This document shows positions 9,003-16,284 of a DNA stretch of 64,000 bases, in pieces. Each line of letters opens with the position of its first letter. Position 1 is the stretch's first letter. The translations under genes and the position numbers were made by a program. The DNA comes from G963674665 sp964609625 (GTDB lineage Bacteria; Desulfobacterota; Desulfovibrionia; Desulfovibrionales; Desulfovibrionaceae), in the NCBI GenBank assembly GCA_964609625.1, contig CAZSRS010000013.1:34441-98440 (forward strand), in the 5' to 3' direction. The notes below the pieces were generated by a model. That model was given only the letters and a program-made list of their open reading frames with translations. It was not told the DNA's origin and made no database searches.

Positions 9003-10193
9003 ATGACAGAGACATGGGTATTGGCCACAATCTGGATCGGACTGGCGTTGCTCGCCACGTTGCTGTCCGTCTGGTTCCGCATAGCCACGGCGCTGTCCGA
9101 GATCGTGGTGGGAACCGTGGCCCAGATGATCATCGGTGCCGTGCTCGGGGCTTCCCTGGGTGCGGGTGAGTCCTGGGTCACCTTTCTCTCGGGTACGGGT
9201 GCCATCCTTCTGACCTTTCTGGCAGGGGCCGAACTGGACCCCGGGATATTCAAACAAAAGTGGCGAGAGGCATCGGTTGTCGGCTTTGTCAGCTTCCTCG
9301 GCCCATTTCTGGGCTGTACCGCCGTGGCGTACTGGGTTCTTGGTTGGGACGCCCGGGCAAGCTGGCTGACCGGGGTGGCCCTTTCCACCACCTCCGTCGC
9401 GGTGGTGTACGCGGTCATGCTGGAGTTCGGCATGAACAAGACTGAGTTCGGGAAGACCCTCCTCGCGGCCTGCTTCATCACCGACCTGTGCACGGTGCTG
9501 GGGCTGGGGCTGATCTTCGCGCCCTTCACCATGCGCTCGCTGGCATTCGTGGGGACTAGCGTGGTGGTTTTCATTCTCTTGCCATGGGTCACGCCGCGCT
9601 TCTTCGCCCAATACGGGGGGCGGCCGTCGGAGATGGAGGCCAAGTTCCTGCTCCTCTTCCTCTTTGGCATGGGAGGATTGGCCCTGTGGGCCGAGAGTGA
9701 AGCCGTTCTTCCGGCCTATCTCATAGGCATGGTTCTCGCGGGTACGGTGGGCAAGGACCACACACTTATCCGACGCTTACGCACGCTGACGTTCGGGCTG
9801 CTCACCCCATTCTACTTCATTCGGGCCGGGTCCCTGGTCTCCGTGTCGGCGTTGGGCGCGGCGCCCATGATCTTCGTTATTCTTCTCCTGGCCAAGATGG
9901 CAACCAAACTTGCCGTCTATCCCGCTACCCGGGCGTTCGACAATAACAGGCAGGAGGGGGTGTACACCACGCTGTTGATGTCGACAGGACTGACATTTGG
10001 CAGCATATCCGCCATTTTCGGCCTGACGCACGGCATCATCGACGAGGCACAGTATTCGTACCTGGTGGCTGCGGTCATCGCCAGCGCGGTGGTCCCGACG
10101 CTCATCGCCAACAAGTTTTATCTGCCAAGGCATCTGATACGCTCAGGGCCGGGAATAACGGTGGTCGTCCCGACCAGCCGGGAGCCCAAATAG
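9003..10193 (+). CDS. Cation/proton antiporter (CPA2/Kef-like membrane domain)
   Basis: A 396-aa integral membrane protein with about 11-12 hydrophobic segments and no cytoplasmic TrkA domain. The motif LLTFLAGAELDP and the segment LTGVALSTTSVAVVYAV match the monovalent cation:proton antiporter-2 fold, and ITDLC sits at the ion-binding Asp position. Fluoride enters cells as HF and acidifies the cytoplasm; Na+/H+ antiporters are documented members of fluoride-riboswitch operons, which fits this location. The transported cation cannot be read from sequence. GAGGTGAGA precedes the ATG. Confidence 0.88.
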   Translation: MTETWVLATIWIGLALLATLLSVWFRIATALSEIVVGTVAQMIIGAVLGASLGAGESWVTFLSGTGAILLTFLAGAELDPGIFKQKWREASVVGFVSFLGPFLGCTAVAYWVLGWDARASWLTGVALSTTSVAVVYAVMLEFGMNKTEFGKTLLAACFITDLCTVLGLGLIFAPFTMRSLAFVGTSVVVFILLPWVTPRFFAQYGGRPSEMEAKFLLLFLFGMGGLALWAESEAVLPAYLIGMVLAGTVGKDHTLIRRLRTLTFGLLTPFYFIRAGSLVSVSALGAAPMIFVILLLAKMATKLAVYPATRAFDNNRQEGVYTTLLMSTGLTFGSISAIFGLTHGIIDEAQYSYLVAAVIASAVVPTLIANKFYLPRHLIRSGPGITVVVPTSREPK

Positions 10194-10205
10194 GGAGGAA
10201 ACGCC

Positions 10206-10622
10206 ATGCTCTCCAAAATACTCGTCGCCTATGATGCCTCGCCCCAAGCTGAAAAGGCTTTTGATTTCGCTCTGGCCATGGCCGAGAAGTTCGGCGCGGA
10301 ACTCGTGGTCTGCTCGGTCGCCACGCTGCCCGAGCCTCCGGCGGAAGTGGAGACCACGGCCATCCTGGAACATGCGGTAGGTTTTTACAAAGCGCGCTTC
10401 ACTGGGTTGGCGGAGCGTGCCGCTCCCGTGAGCCTGTCGCTCCGTTTCGAGATCAAGGTCGGGCACCCCGCGGAGCAGATCATCCTCCTGGCTGTCGAGG
10501 AGGGAGCGCAGATGATCGTCATGGGACATCGGGGAAACACCCTGTTCCAGAAATTGATGGTTGGATCGGTATGCAAGAGGGTCATCAACCATGCGCCCTG
10601 CACGGTGTCCGTCGTGCGGTGA
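10206..10622 (+). CDS. Universal stress protein (UspA family)
   Basis: Small cytoplasmic protein of 138 aa with the Usp fold: N-terminal ILVAYDASPQAEKAF and the C-terminal nucleotide-binding motif G-x2-G-x9-G-S within GHRGNTLFQKLMVGS. This is the ATP-binding subclass. It starts 12 bp after the antiporter with GGGAGG upstream and closes the fluoride operon. Usp genes have been reported downstream of fluoride riboswitches; the exact role is unknown. Confidence 0.92.
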   Translation: MLSKILVAYDASPQAEKAFDFALAMAEKFGAELVVCSVATLPEPPAEVETTAILEHAVGFYKARFTGLAERAAPVSLSLRFEIKVGHPAEQIILLAVEEGAQMIVMGHRGNTLFQKLMVGSVCKRVINHAPCTVSVVR

Positions 10623-10641
10623 AGACCCATGGGACAAAAGC

Positions 10642-10668
10642 CCTGCCGCATGTAAGGCAGGTTATTTT
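10642..10668 (+). terminator. Terminator of the fluoride operon
   Basis: CCTGCC (10642-10647) pairs with GGCAGG (10656-10661) across an 8-nt loop and is followed by TTATTTT. It lies 20 bp past the universal stress gene stop. The rest of the short gap to 10820 shows nothing recognisable. Confidence 0.7.
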
Positions 10669-10820
10669 GGAGTATCATTCCCGCGGACCTCCTCCGCCTG
10701 TCGACACTTATGCTGGTGTGCCGGTCTGGCATGGTGTGAAGCGTCCTGCCGGTCATGGGGGTACAACGTGCGAGCCCTGCTGGAGACTTTTCCTGGAGAG
10801 GATCGTAGACCCGCGGCGGC

Positions 10821-11015
10821 TCAATGCCGCTCGGAGGAGTCCGGGGCCTCGGGGCATTTGTCGTCCTTCAGCGGGCTCTGCGACGAAGCATTTTTAGATC
10901 GGTCGCAAGCCGCACACCCGCCGGGGCAGGGTTTGGAGCCTTTCTTGAAGAATGTGCGCAGGAGGCAGACGACCGCTGCGACGATGATGACGACGACGAT
11001 GGCGGTTTCGAGCAT
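10821..11015 (-). CDS. FeoB-associated Cys-rich membrane protein-like small protein
   Basis: A 64-aa protein with one N-terminal transmembrane helix (ETAIVVVIIVAAVVCLLRTF), a basic stretch and then PCPGGCAACD, matching the FeoB-associated Cys-rich family found with ferrous iron uptake genes. The cysteines face the cytoplasm if the N terminus is outside, and may handle Fe(II); that is inference. AAGGAA precedes the start. It is the last gene of the minus-strand iron cluster, 43 bp after the FeoA-like gene. Confidence 0.8.
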   Translation of the reverse strand: MLETAIVVVIIVAAVVCLLRTFFKKGSKPCPGGCAACDRSKNASSQSPLKDDKCPEAPDSSERH

Positions 11016-11058
11016 GGTCGGTTCCTTGTATGATGTTCCGTGAACTGTTTCATGGACT

Positions 11059-11772
11059 TCAGCGCACCTCGACCATGACGCCGTCTTCCTGGTCGGGTCT
11101 GAGGTGGAGTCGCAGACCGGAGTGGGTCTGCAGGATGTTTTGATCCTTGCTTCTGCGCCCGGCGCTCGGAGCGGGGCGCACGGTTTCGAGGCTGATCAGC
11201 CTGCCGGGTACGAGCCGCATGCGTTGCAGGATGGCCGTGGAGCGCGCCCCGCCGATGTGGGCGGTGACGAGGAAAGGGATGCCCCTGCCCGCCACCGCGA
11301 ACTGCATTTCTTGATCCCTGGCCGTGCCCCAAAGTTTGACGGCGAGGCTTTCAGGGAGAAAGAGACGCGCCCCCTCGGCGAGGGCGATGTAGTCCATGGG
11401 CGGGATGTGCCGCAGCATCCTGAGGCGGTCGTTTTCCCGAAGCCCAAGGATTTGCAGCCCGTATTCCAGAGCCGAGTCGCAGACCAGCCCTTCCACATGC
11501 CCCTCTTCTCCGGGGTGCATCTCGGAAACAGGCGTCTTGTGCCCATCGTCGTGGTGTACGATGACTTTGGAGGCCATGCCCGGCGCAAGCACGATCTCGC
11601 CCTTTGGCGTGCGTACCCGCACGGGGAAGGCCCTGGCCTCCTCGCTCATGCGCGTGACAACGTCGCCTCTGGAAATCCCCAGACGCTGGAGCCGCCTGGA
11701 CAACGGTGTGTCGGTCACGTGTTCGAAAATAAGCGGCTGATCATATGGAGCCTGGGAGAGCGGCAGGGGCAT
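11059..11772 (-). CDS. Multi-domain FeoA-like protein
   Basis: A 237-aa soluble protein built from about three FeoA/SH3-like repeats. Each contains a segment such as LSRRLQRLGISRGDVV, LEYGLQILGLRENDRL or STAILQRMRLVPGRLI, resembling the FeoA helix-then-GL-x-PG-x-x-I signature. FeoA domains bind FeoB or act in metal regulators. A triple version next to P1B ATPases suggests an accessory role in iron handling, not proven. The start at 11772 has AAGGAC upstream; an upstream ATG at 11835 would overlap the ATPase by more and lacks a ribosome site. The gene overlaps the ATPase gene by 32 bp. Confidence 0.7.
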   Translation of the reverse strand: MPLPLSQAPYDQPLIFEHVTDTPLSRRLQRLGISRGDVVTRMSEEARAFPVRVRTPKGEIVLAPGMASKVIVHHDDGHKTPVSEMHPGEEGHVEGLVCDSALEYGLQILGLRENDRLRMLRHIPPMDYIALAEGARLFLPESLAVKLWGTARDQEMQFAVAGRGIPFLVTAHIGGARSTAILQRMRLVPGRLISLETVRPAPSAGRRSKDQNILQTHSGLRLHLRPDQEDGVMVEVR

Positions 11773-13909
11773 TGTGCAGTCCTTGTTCAGGTGCGTTGTT
11801 GCAGGGGAGAGCGGCGCTGCCGTGCATCGCCGCATAGGCCAGGACGCCGATGGTGCCGCTGTTGTGCACGGCGGCGGAGACCAACGCCGGGATGTAGCCG
11901 GCGCCGGCGAGAGCGAGCAGGGCGGTGTTCAGACTCACCGAGAACCACAGGCAGCGGCGCAGCACGCGCTCCGTACGCAGGGCCAGGAGTTTGGCCTGTA
12001 CCAGTCCTTCCAGGTCGTCCTTGAGCAGGATGACCTGGGCCACGTCCCGGGCCAGATCGGCGCCCGAGGGCATGCTCACGCCCACGTGCGCGGCCACCAG
12101 GGCCGGAGCGTCGTTGACGCCGTCGCCCACGAAGGCCACGCAGCGTCCCCGCGCCGCCAGTTCCTCGAGGATGGCGGCCTTGTCCTCGGGTTTGCATTCG
12201 GCATGCACTTCGTCCAATTCCGGCAACTTTTCCAGGATGGCCGTGGCCGACCGTTGCTGGTCTCCCGTGAGCATCACCAGCTTGGACACGCCGCATTGCT
12301 TGAGTCGTTGCAGGATGTGTGGGGCCTCGGGCCGCAGGGTATCGCGCATGGCGATGACCCCGAGCAGCCGGTCTTCCCTGGCCACGTAGAGCAGGCTCTT
12401 GCCCTGATCATGGAAAACACGGGCCGTTTCGTCGGCAGGTGAGCAGTCCACGCCCTCGTCGTCGTGCACGAAGTGTCTGCTGCCCACGATGACGCGCGCC
12501 CCCTGGACATAGGCCGACACGCCATGGGCCACGACGAAATCCACCTGGCTGGCTTCGGGGCTCTCCAGGCCTCTGGACTTGGCTGCCGCCACAACCGCGG
12601 CGGCCACGGGATGGGAGTAGTGCTCCTCTGCTCCGGCGGCCAGGGAAAGCAGCTCGTCCTCTTTCAAGCCCTGGGAATGCGGCGGCAGGGGCAGCACGTC
12701 AGTGACCTGCAACGCCCCCTGGGTGAGGGTGCCTGTCTTGTCGAAGACCACGGTATCCACCGTGGCGAGGGCTTCCAGGGCTTGGGCGCCCTTGAGCAGG
12801 ATGCCCTCGCGCCCCGCGGCGTACATGGCCGCGCGCACGGCCACGGGGGTGGAGAGTTTCACGGCGCAGGAGTAGTCCACCGTGAGCACGGAGGCTGCCC
12901 TGGCCAGGTTGCCGGTGAGGGCGAAGATACCCAGCCCAAGGCCGAAGGTCAGCGGCACCAGTCTGTCGGCCAGACGGTCGCTACGCAGCTGTCGGTCGGA
13001 CTTGTGCCGCAGGGAACGTTCGATGTAGCCGGCGATGCGAGCGGCGCTGGTATCGGCGCCCACGCTGGAAGCCTCCACCACCAGGGTTCCCTCCTCCACC
13101 ACGCTGCCGGAGAGGATTGGGTCGCCGGGTCCCAGGCGCGCGGGCACGGATTCACCGGTCATGGAACTGGTGTTCACCCCTGCCTCGCCCTGGAGCACGA
13201 TCCCGTCCACGGCCACCAGTTCGCCTGGTCCGCAGAGCACGTGATCCCCCACCCGCGTCTCATCGAAGGGGATCTGTACGTCCACCCCATCACGCCGCAC
13301 CCGCACGGTTTCCACCTGGGGGCGCAGCAGCCCCTTGAGCAGGTCGTTGGTCCGCCGTTGCGTGGCGTGCTCCACGTGTTCAGCCAGGGCCAGCATGGCG
13401 CCGAGGGTGTTTGCGGCAAAGTAGTCTCCGCGCAGGAGGGCGAAGACCTTGACGCTGCCGTCCAGGACCTCGACCTTGAAACCCTGGTCGAACAGGCATT
13501 CGACGGCCTTGACTATGGCGGGCAGGGCCAGGCCCCAGCTCACGACTTCCCTTGTTGGCGAAGACATGAAGGGTGTGAGTCCCGCGAGCACGCCGCGTGC
13601 AATGACCTCGGCCCTGTCCGGGGCTGTGGGCTCTTGGGCGTCCGGGATGTAGGCCTCCACCGGCAAGCGGTTGAGCAAGTCGAGAACTTCCGCCTTGACC
13701 CTGGCGTCGCCTGCATGGATGATGACGATGCAGGCGGCGCGCTGGTTGATGCGCACTTCCAGCACGCCGGGCTGGGCCTCCATCAGGGCGGTCAAATAAG
13801 GGATGTCCAGGGCCGGATCCCTGAGGCTGTTGCTTCTGATCCGCAGTCGCGTGGGCAGTTCGTGCACGACGCGAAAGCGGGGGGGCGTCTCCCGCGGCCC
13901 TCTGGTCAT
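11741..13909 (-). CDS. P1B-type heavy-metal ATPase with SCA (non-CPC) membrane motif
   Basis: A 722-aa P-type ATPase. It begins with a cysteine-free HMA_2-like domain (FRVVHELPTRLRIRS). The actuator loop is intact (SSMTGESVP), the phosphorylation site is DKTGTLT, the nucleotide-domain His-Pro is in HYSHPVAAAVV, and the hinge is GDGVNDAPAL. The TM4 metal motif is DYSCAVKLSTP instead of CPC, pointing to a non-copper, non-zinc group such as P1B-6. Ferrosome clusters encode a P1B-6 ATPase (FezB) proposed to load iron into the organelle, so this is a FezB candidate by context. Its start overlaps the upstream small gene by ATGA. Confidence 0.85.
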   Translation of the reverse strand: MTRGPRETPPRFRVVHELPTRLRIRSNSLRDPALDIPYLTALMEAQPGVLEVRINQRAACIVIIHAGDARVKAEVLDLLNRLPVEAYIPDAQEPTAPDRAEVIARGVLAGLTPFMSSPTREVVSWGLALPAIVKAVECLFDQGFKVEVLDGSVKVFALLRGDYFAANTLGAMLALAEHVEHATQRRTNDLLKGLLRPQVETVRVRRDGVDVQIPFDETRVGDHVLCGPGELVAVDGIVLQGEAGVNTSSMTGESVPARLGPGDPILSGSVVEEGTLVVEASSVGADTSAARIAGYIERSLRHKSDRQLRSDRLADRLVPLTFGLGLGIFALTGNLARAASVLTVDYSCAVKLSTPVAVRAAMYAAGREGILLKGAQALEALATVDTVVFDKTGTLTQGALQVTDVLPLPPHSQGLKEDELLSLAAGAEEHYSHPVAAAVVAAAKSRGLESPEASQVDFVVAHGVSAYVQGARVIVGSRHFVHDDEGVDCSPADETARVFHDQGKSLLYVAREDRLLGVIAMRDTLRPEAPHILQRLKQCGVSKLVMLTGDQQRSATAILEKLPELDEVHAECKPEDKAAILEELAARGRCVAFVGDGVNDAPALVAAHVGVSMPSGADLARDVAQVILLKDDLEGLVQAKLLALRTERVLRRCLWFSVSLNTALLALAGAGYIPALVSAAVHNSGTIGVLAYAAMHGSAALPCNNAPEQGLHNAPAALPGSI

Positions 13910-14181
13910 GAGAGGTCGTCCTCCCTGGAGCCCGTGGTCCGGCTGTTGTTGCCCGTGGGGGTGTAGAGCATGTGATGCCAGACGCTGAGGCCGATGAGCG
14001 CGCCCCCGGCGAGGATGTGCAGTTTGCGGGATGCGCGGGTCCTGGAAAGGCCGGTCAGGATCAGGGTTCCCAGGGCGAGACTCAGGCCGAGTTTGGCCAG
14101 TTCCCGATCAGCGGCTCGTCGCCCCATGGGTTGGGGCTTGTTCGTTGTTTTCTCGTCGGTTTTCTTCATTGTCACCGGCAT
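13906..14181 (-). CDS. Small membrane protein of the iron cluster (unknown function)
   Basis: A 91-aa protein with a basic N terminus rich in Lys/Thr and two hydrophobic stretches, LGLSLALGTLILTGL and KLHILAGGALIGLSVWHHML, probably a membrane hairpin. I do not recognise a family. It is translationally coupled to the P-type ATPase by an ATGA overlap, so the two are likely made together. GGAG lies 9 nt before the ATG. A strong terminator-like hairpin separates it from the upstream gene. Confidence 0.65.
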   Translation of the reverse strand: MPVTMKKTDEKTTNKPQPMGRRAADRELAKLGLSLALGTLILTGLSRTRASRKLHILAGGALIGLSVWHHMLYTPTGNNSRTTGSREDDLS

Positions 14182-14199
14182 TGGTTCGTGCTCCGAAAA

Positions 14200-14263
14200 A
14201 TATGAAAACGGCCCGCGCCATGGCCTGTTCGTTGTTTTTGGAGAGATGAACAGACGCGGGCCG
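14200..14263 (-). terminator. Internal terminator-like hairpin in the iron cluster
   Basis: CGGCCCGCG (14209-14217) pairs with CGCGGGCCG (14255-14263), with an inner CTGTTC/GAACAG stem. On the minus strand it is followed by TTTTCATATTTTT. It lies between the 14277 and 14181 genes and may reduce expression of the downstream ATPase segment relative to the upstream genes. Confidence 0.7.
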
Positions 14264-14276
14264 ATTTCGACTGGGG

Positions 14277-14621
14277 TTATTCCTTGACGCTCATTTCTGC
14301 CCGGATGTCCTTGACGTGTTCCTTGATCTCCTCGACGCCGCCTTGCAGCGCGGTCCAGAGCTTCACCGTGCCGGAGACCACGGTCCGCTGCACCGTGGGG
14401 TTGGCCAGCACCAGGGCCAGGCCGGCACCCACGACGAAGCCCTTGAGATAGCCTGAATTCTGGAAGTCGAACCAGTTTTTCAAGGAAGGGGTCTGTGGGG
14501 CGATATACTGATCACGATAGGGATACAGGCGCAGATCCTCGGGAGGTGGGCCCGCGTTGTAGCTGGGCTGTTCGACCCCCTGGCCGGCGTAGTACGTTTC
14601 TGGAAGATGTTCGTGACTCAT
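14277..14621 (-). CDS. Single-membrane-segment protein with GxG-rich helix
   Basis: A 114-aa protein. A Tyr/Pro-rich N-terminal half (residues 1-55) precedes the hydrophobic LKGFVVGAGLALVLANPTVQ and an amphipathic, charged C-terminal tail. The hydrophobic segment closely resembles that of the 15062-15955 product (WKGALVGTGLTLLLTNDAVK), so the two proteins share a module. No function is established; the context suggests a membrane or compartment-associated structural role. AAGGAG precedes the ATG. Confidence 0.65.
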   Translation of the reverse strand: MSHEHLPETYYAGQGVEQPSYNAGPPPEDLRLYPYRDQYIAPQTPSLKNWFDFQNSGYLKGFVVGAGLALVLANPTVQRTVVSGTVKLWTALQGGVEEIKEHVKDIRAEMSVKE

Positions 14622-14663
14622 GACGGATGGATCTCCTTGGTTGTGTAAACGGATGCGGGCGGG

Positions 14664-15059
14664 CTATCTTGCAGGGCCGGTCTTTGCTTTCTTGCCGGAT
14701 TCCTTTGGTTCCTCGGCCTCTTCCACATCGGCGGCAGGCAGTTCCTTGCGCGTGCTTCTGCCGGCCAGGGCCTTGTCCGCCAAGTGTTTTGTCCCGGCGG
14801 TGACCAGGACGATGCCGGCGAGGGAGAGCAGACCCGTGAACCCCAGGGCGCTGACCAGTGCGGTGGCCGTGGCCGTGGCCAGGCCCGTGGTACCGGTCTC
14901 CTTGAGCACGTCCTTGACGGCCGTCTCGCGGCTGAGTTCCTTGGCCTTCACCTTGTCGTAGTTTTTGGCGGCGGCCACCGCGCCTCCGACGATGGCGCCC
15001 ACGGCGCCCATGGCCACGGTGGCCCGTGTGGAAGTTACGTAGAGAGGTGTCCTGGTCAT
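14664..15059 (-). CDS. Small hydrophobic protein of the iron cluster
   Basis: A 131-aa protein with Gly/Ala-rich hydrophobic segments (VAMGAVGAIVGGAVAAA and LVSALGFTGLLSLAGIVLV) and a highly charged, Lys/Glu-rich C-terminal tail. It looks like a membrane protein with two or three helices; no family is recognised. It begins 2 bp after the stop of the upstream gene, with AAGGAG within that gene's end, so the genes are co-translated or at least co-transcribed. Confidence 0.62.
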   Translation of the reverse strand: MTRTPLYVTSTRATVAMGAVGAIVGGAVAAAKNYDKVKAKELSRETAVKDVLKETGTTGLATATATALVSALGFTGLLSLAGIVLVTAGTKHLADKALAGRSTRKELPAADVEEAEEPKESGKKAKTGPAR

Positions 15060-15061
15060 GA

Positions 15062-15955
15062 TTATTGCTCCTTGGCCGCGCTTTTTTCGGCCTTGCGGTC
15101 TTCTTCGGCTTCCTTGTCCTCGGCGCTCTTGCCCAGCAGTCCCCAGACTCCGGCAAAACCCCTGGCAATCGCGGATTTGACGGCATCGTTGGTCAGCAGC
15201 AAGGTCAGGCCCGTACCTACCAGGGCGCCTTTCCAGAAATCCGAGCTGGTGCTCTGGAAAAAGCGAAGAAAGCCGGAAACGTCGGCATTGCCGTTGGCGG
15301 CCTCTTGGATCAGGCCATAAAGCTCACCGTAGCGGTTCTCCTGCCCTCTGCCGGGTGAGGGCGCTGCAGTGCTCGCGGGATGCACCTGCGGACCCGGATT
15401 TTGGTATACTGGAGTGAAGGGTCGTGGCGGCTGCGGGAACTGCGTCACGGGATGCGGATACCCTGCCTGGTCGGTGTTCTGTTGCGGAAAGCCTTGGGTT
15501 TGCGGATAGTCCTGATGCGGTCCCTGCCAGCCGTACACCGGGGCCTGAACGCCGTTGCCGCCGGCCATGGGTGCTCCCTGGTAGGGGGCGGCGCCGGGAA
15601 ACTGGGACGAGAAGTGGGGCTGCCCCATGTCCGGTCCAGGTTGATATGCCATGCCCGGCTGCTGTGGGTAGCCGGCCCGCATCATGCCTCCCTGGGAGGA
15701 GGCACCGTTGCCTTGGCCCAGGGAGTAGGCCTGACTCTGCGGATTTCCGTACATGCCGGCCTGTGCTCCTGATTGGGGCGCAAAGGCTTGTCCTTGTCCC
15801 ATAGTGTTCTTGGGTGGCTGCGCCTGCCCCGTGTCGTGGGCAGTACCGTGTGCGTCGCTTGCGCCTGTGGAGCACGCATGGTCCGCATCCGCCGCGGGGT
15901 TCTGCCCCTGTGAAGGGTGGGCCGTGGCGTACACAGGCTGCTGTTGGTCGTGCAT
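15062..15955 (-). CDS. Low-complexity Gln/Gly/Pro-rich protein with C-terminal membrane segment
   Basis: A 297-aa protein. About the first 200 residues are low-complexity, rich in Gln, Gly, Pro, Tyr and Met and probably disordered. After that come a short helical region, the hydrophobic WKGALVGTGLTLLLTNDAVK and a Lys/Glu-rich tail. The membrane segment is related to that of the 14277-14621 product. Such disordered, Gly/Pro-rich proteins are typical of phase or surface interactions, but no function is known here. The ATG shares its A with the upstream TGA, with AAGGAGG before it. Confidence 0.65.
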   Translation of the reverse strand: MHDQQQPVYATAHPSQGQNPAADADHACSTGASDAHGTAHDTGQAQPPKNTMGQGQAFAPQSGAQAGMYGNPQSQAYSLGQGNGASSQGGMMRAGYPQQPGMAYQPGPDMGQPHFSSQFPGAAPYQGAPMAGGNGVQAPVYGWQGPHQDYPQTQGFPQQNTDQAGYPHPVTQFPQPPRPFTPVYQNPGPQVHPASTAAPSPGRGQENRYGELYGLIQEAANGNADVSGFLRFFQSTSSDFWKGALVGTGLTLLLTNDAVKSAIARGFAGVWGLLGKSAEDKEAEEDRKAEKSAAKEQ

Positions 15956-16284
15956 CAATGTACCTCCTTCGAGTTGATGGTTTTCAAGATGGCGTGGAGT
16001 TCGCGCAACAGTTGCTCGGCCCTGGCGTCTTCCCGTGTGGCGATCAGCTCCTCCAACAGCTCGGGGGGAATGCTGCGGTGGGAGTACTCGATGACCACGG
16101 AACGGGCCAGGGCGTTGAGCCGCAGCCCGCTGACTCCGGGCGGCAGCGACGTGCTGTTGTGCACGAGTTCCCGGGCCTGGGGATGTTTCGCTATGGCCTG
16201 GTCAAATTTGATCCTGATCCTGCCCGGAATATGGTGTTTGATGGTCAGGTATTGCCGTAGTTTTGCCAGTGTGCTGAAGTCCAT
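15955..16284 (-). CDS. HMA_2-like domain protein (FezC candidate)
   Basis: A 109-aa protein. Residues 15-85 (LTIKHHIPGRIRIKFDQAIA, LPPGVSGLRLNALARSVVIEY) resemble the cysteine-free HMA-like domain that also starts both P-type ATPases here. Ferrosome clusters contain an HMA-domain protein, FezC, so this is a plausible counterpart; the assignment rests on context. CGGAG lies 8 nt before the ATG at 16284. The gene overlaps the end of the second ATPase by 83 bp. Confidence 0.68.
   Translation of the reverse strand: MDFSTLAKLRQYLTIKHHIPGRIRIKFDQAIAKHPQARELVHNSTSLPPGVSGLRLNALARSVVIEYSHRSIPPELLEELIATREDARAEQLLRELHAILKTINSKEVH

Noticed and set aside
12464..13966. 500-aa plus-strand open frame
   Set aside because: Antisense of the P-type ATPase, which has all catalytic motifs on the minus strand.
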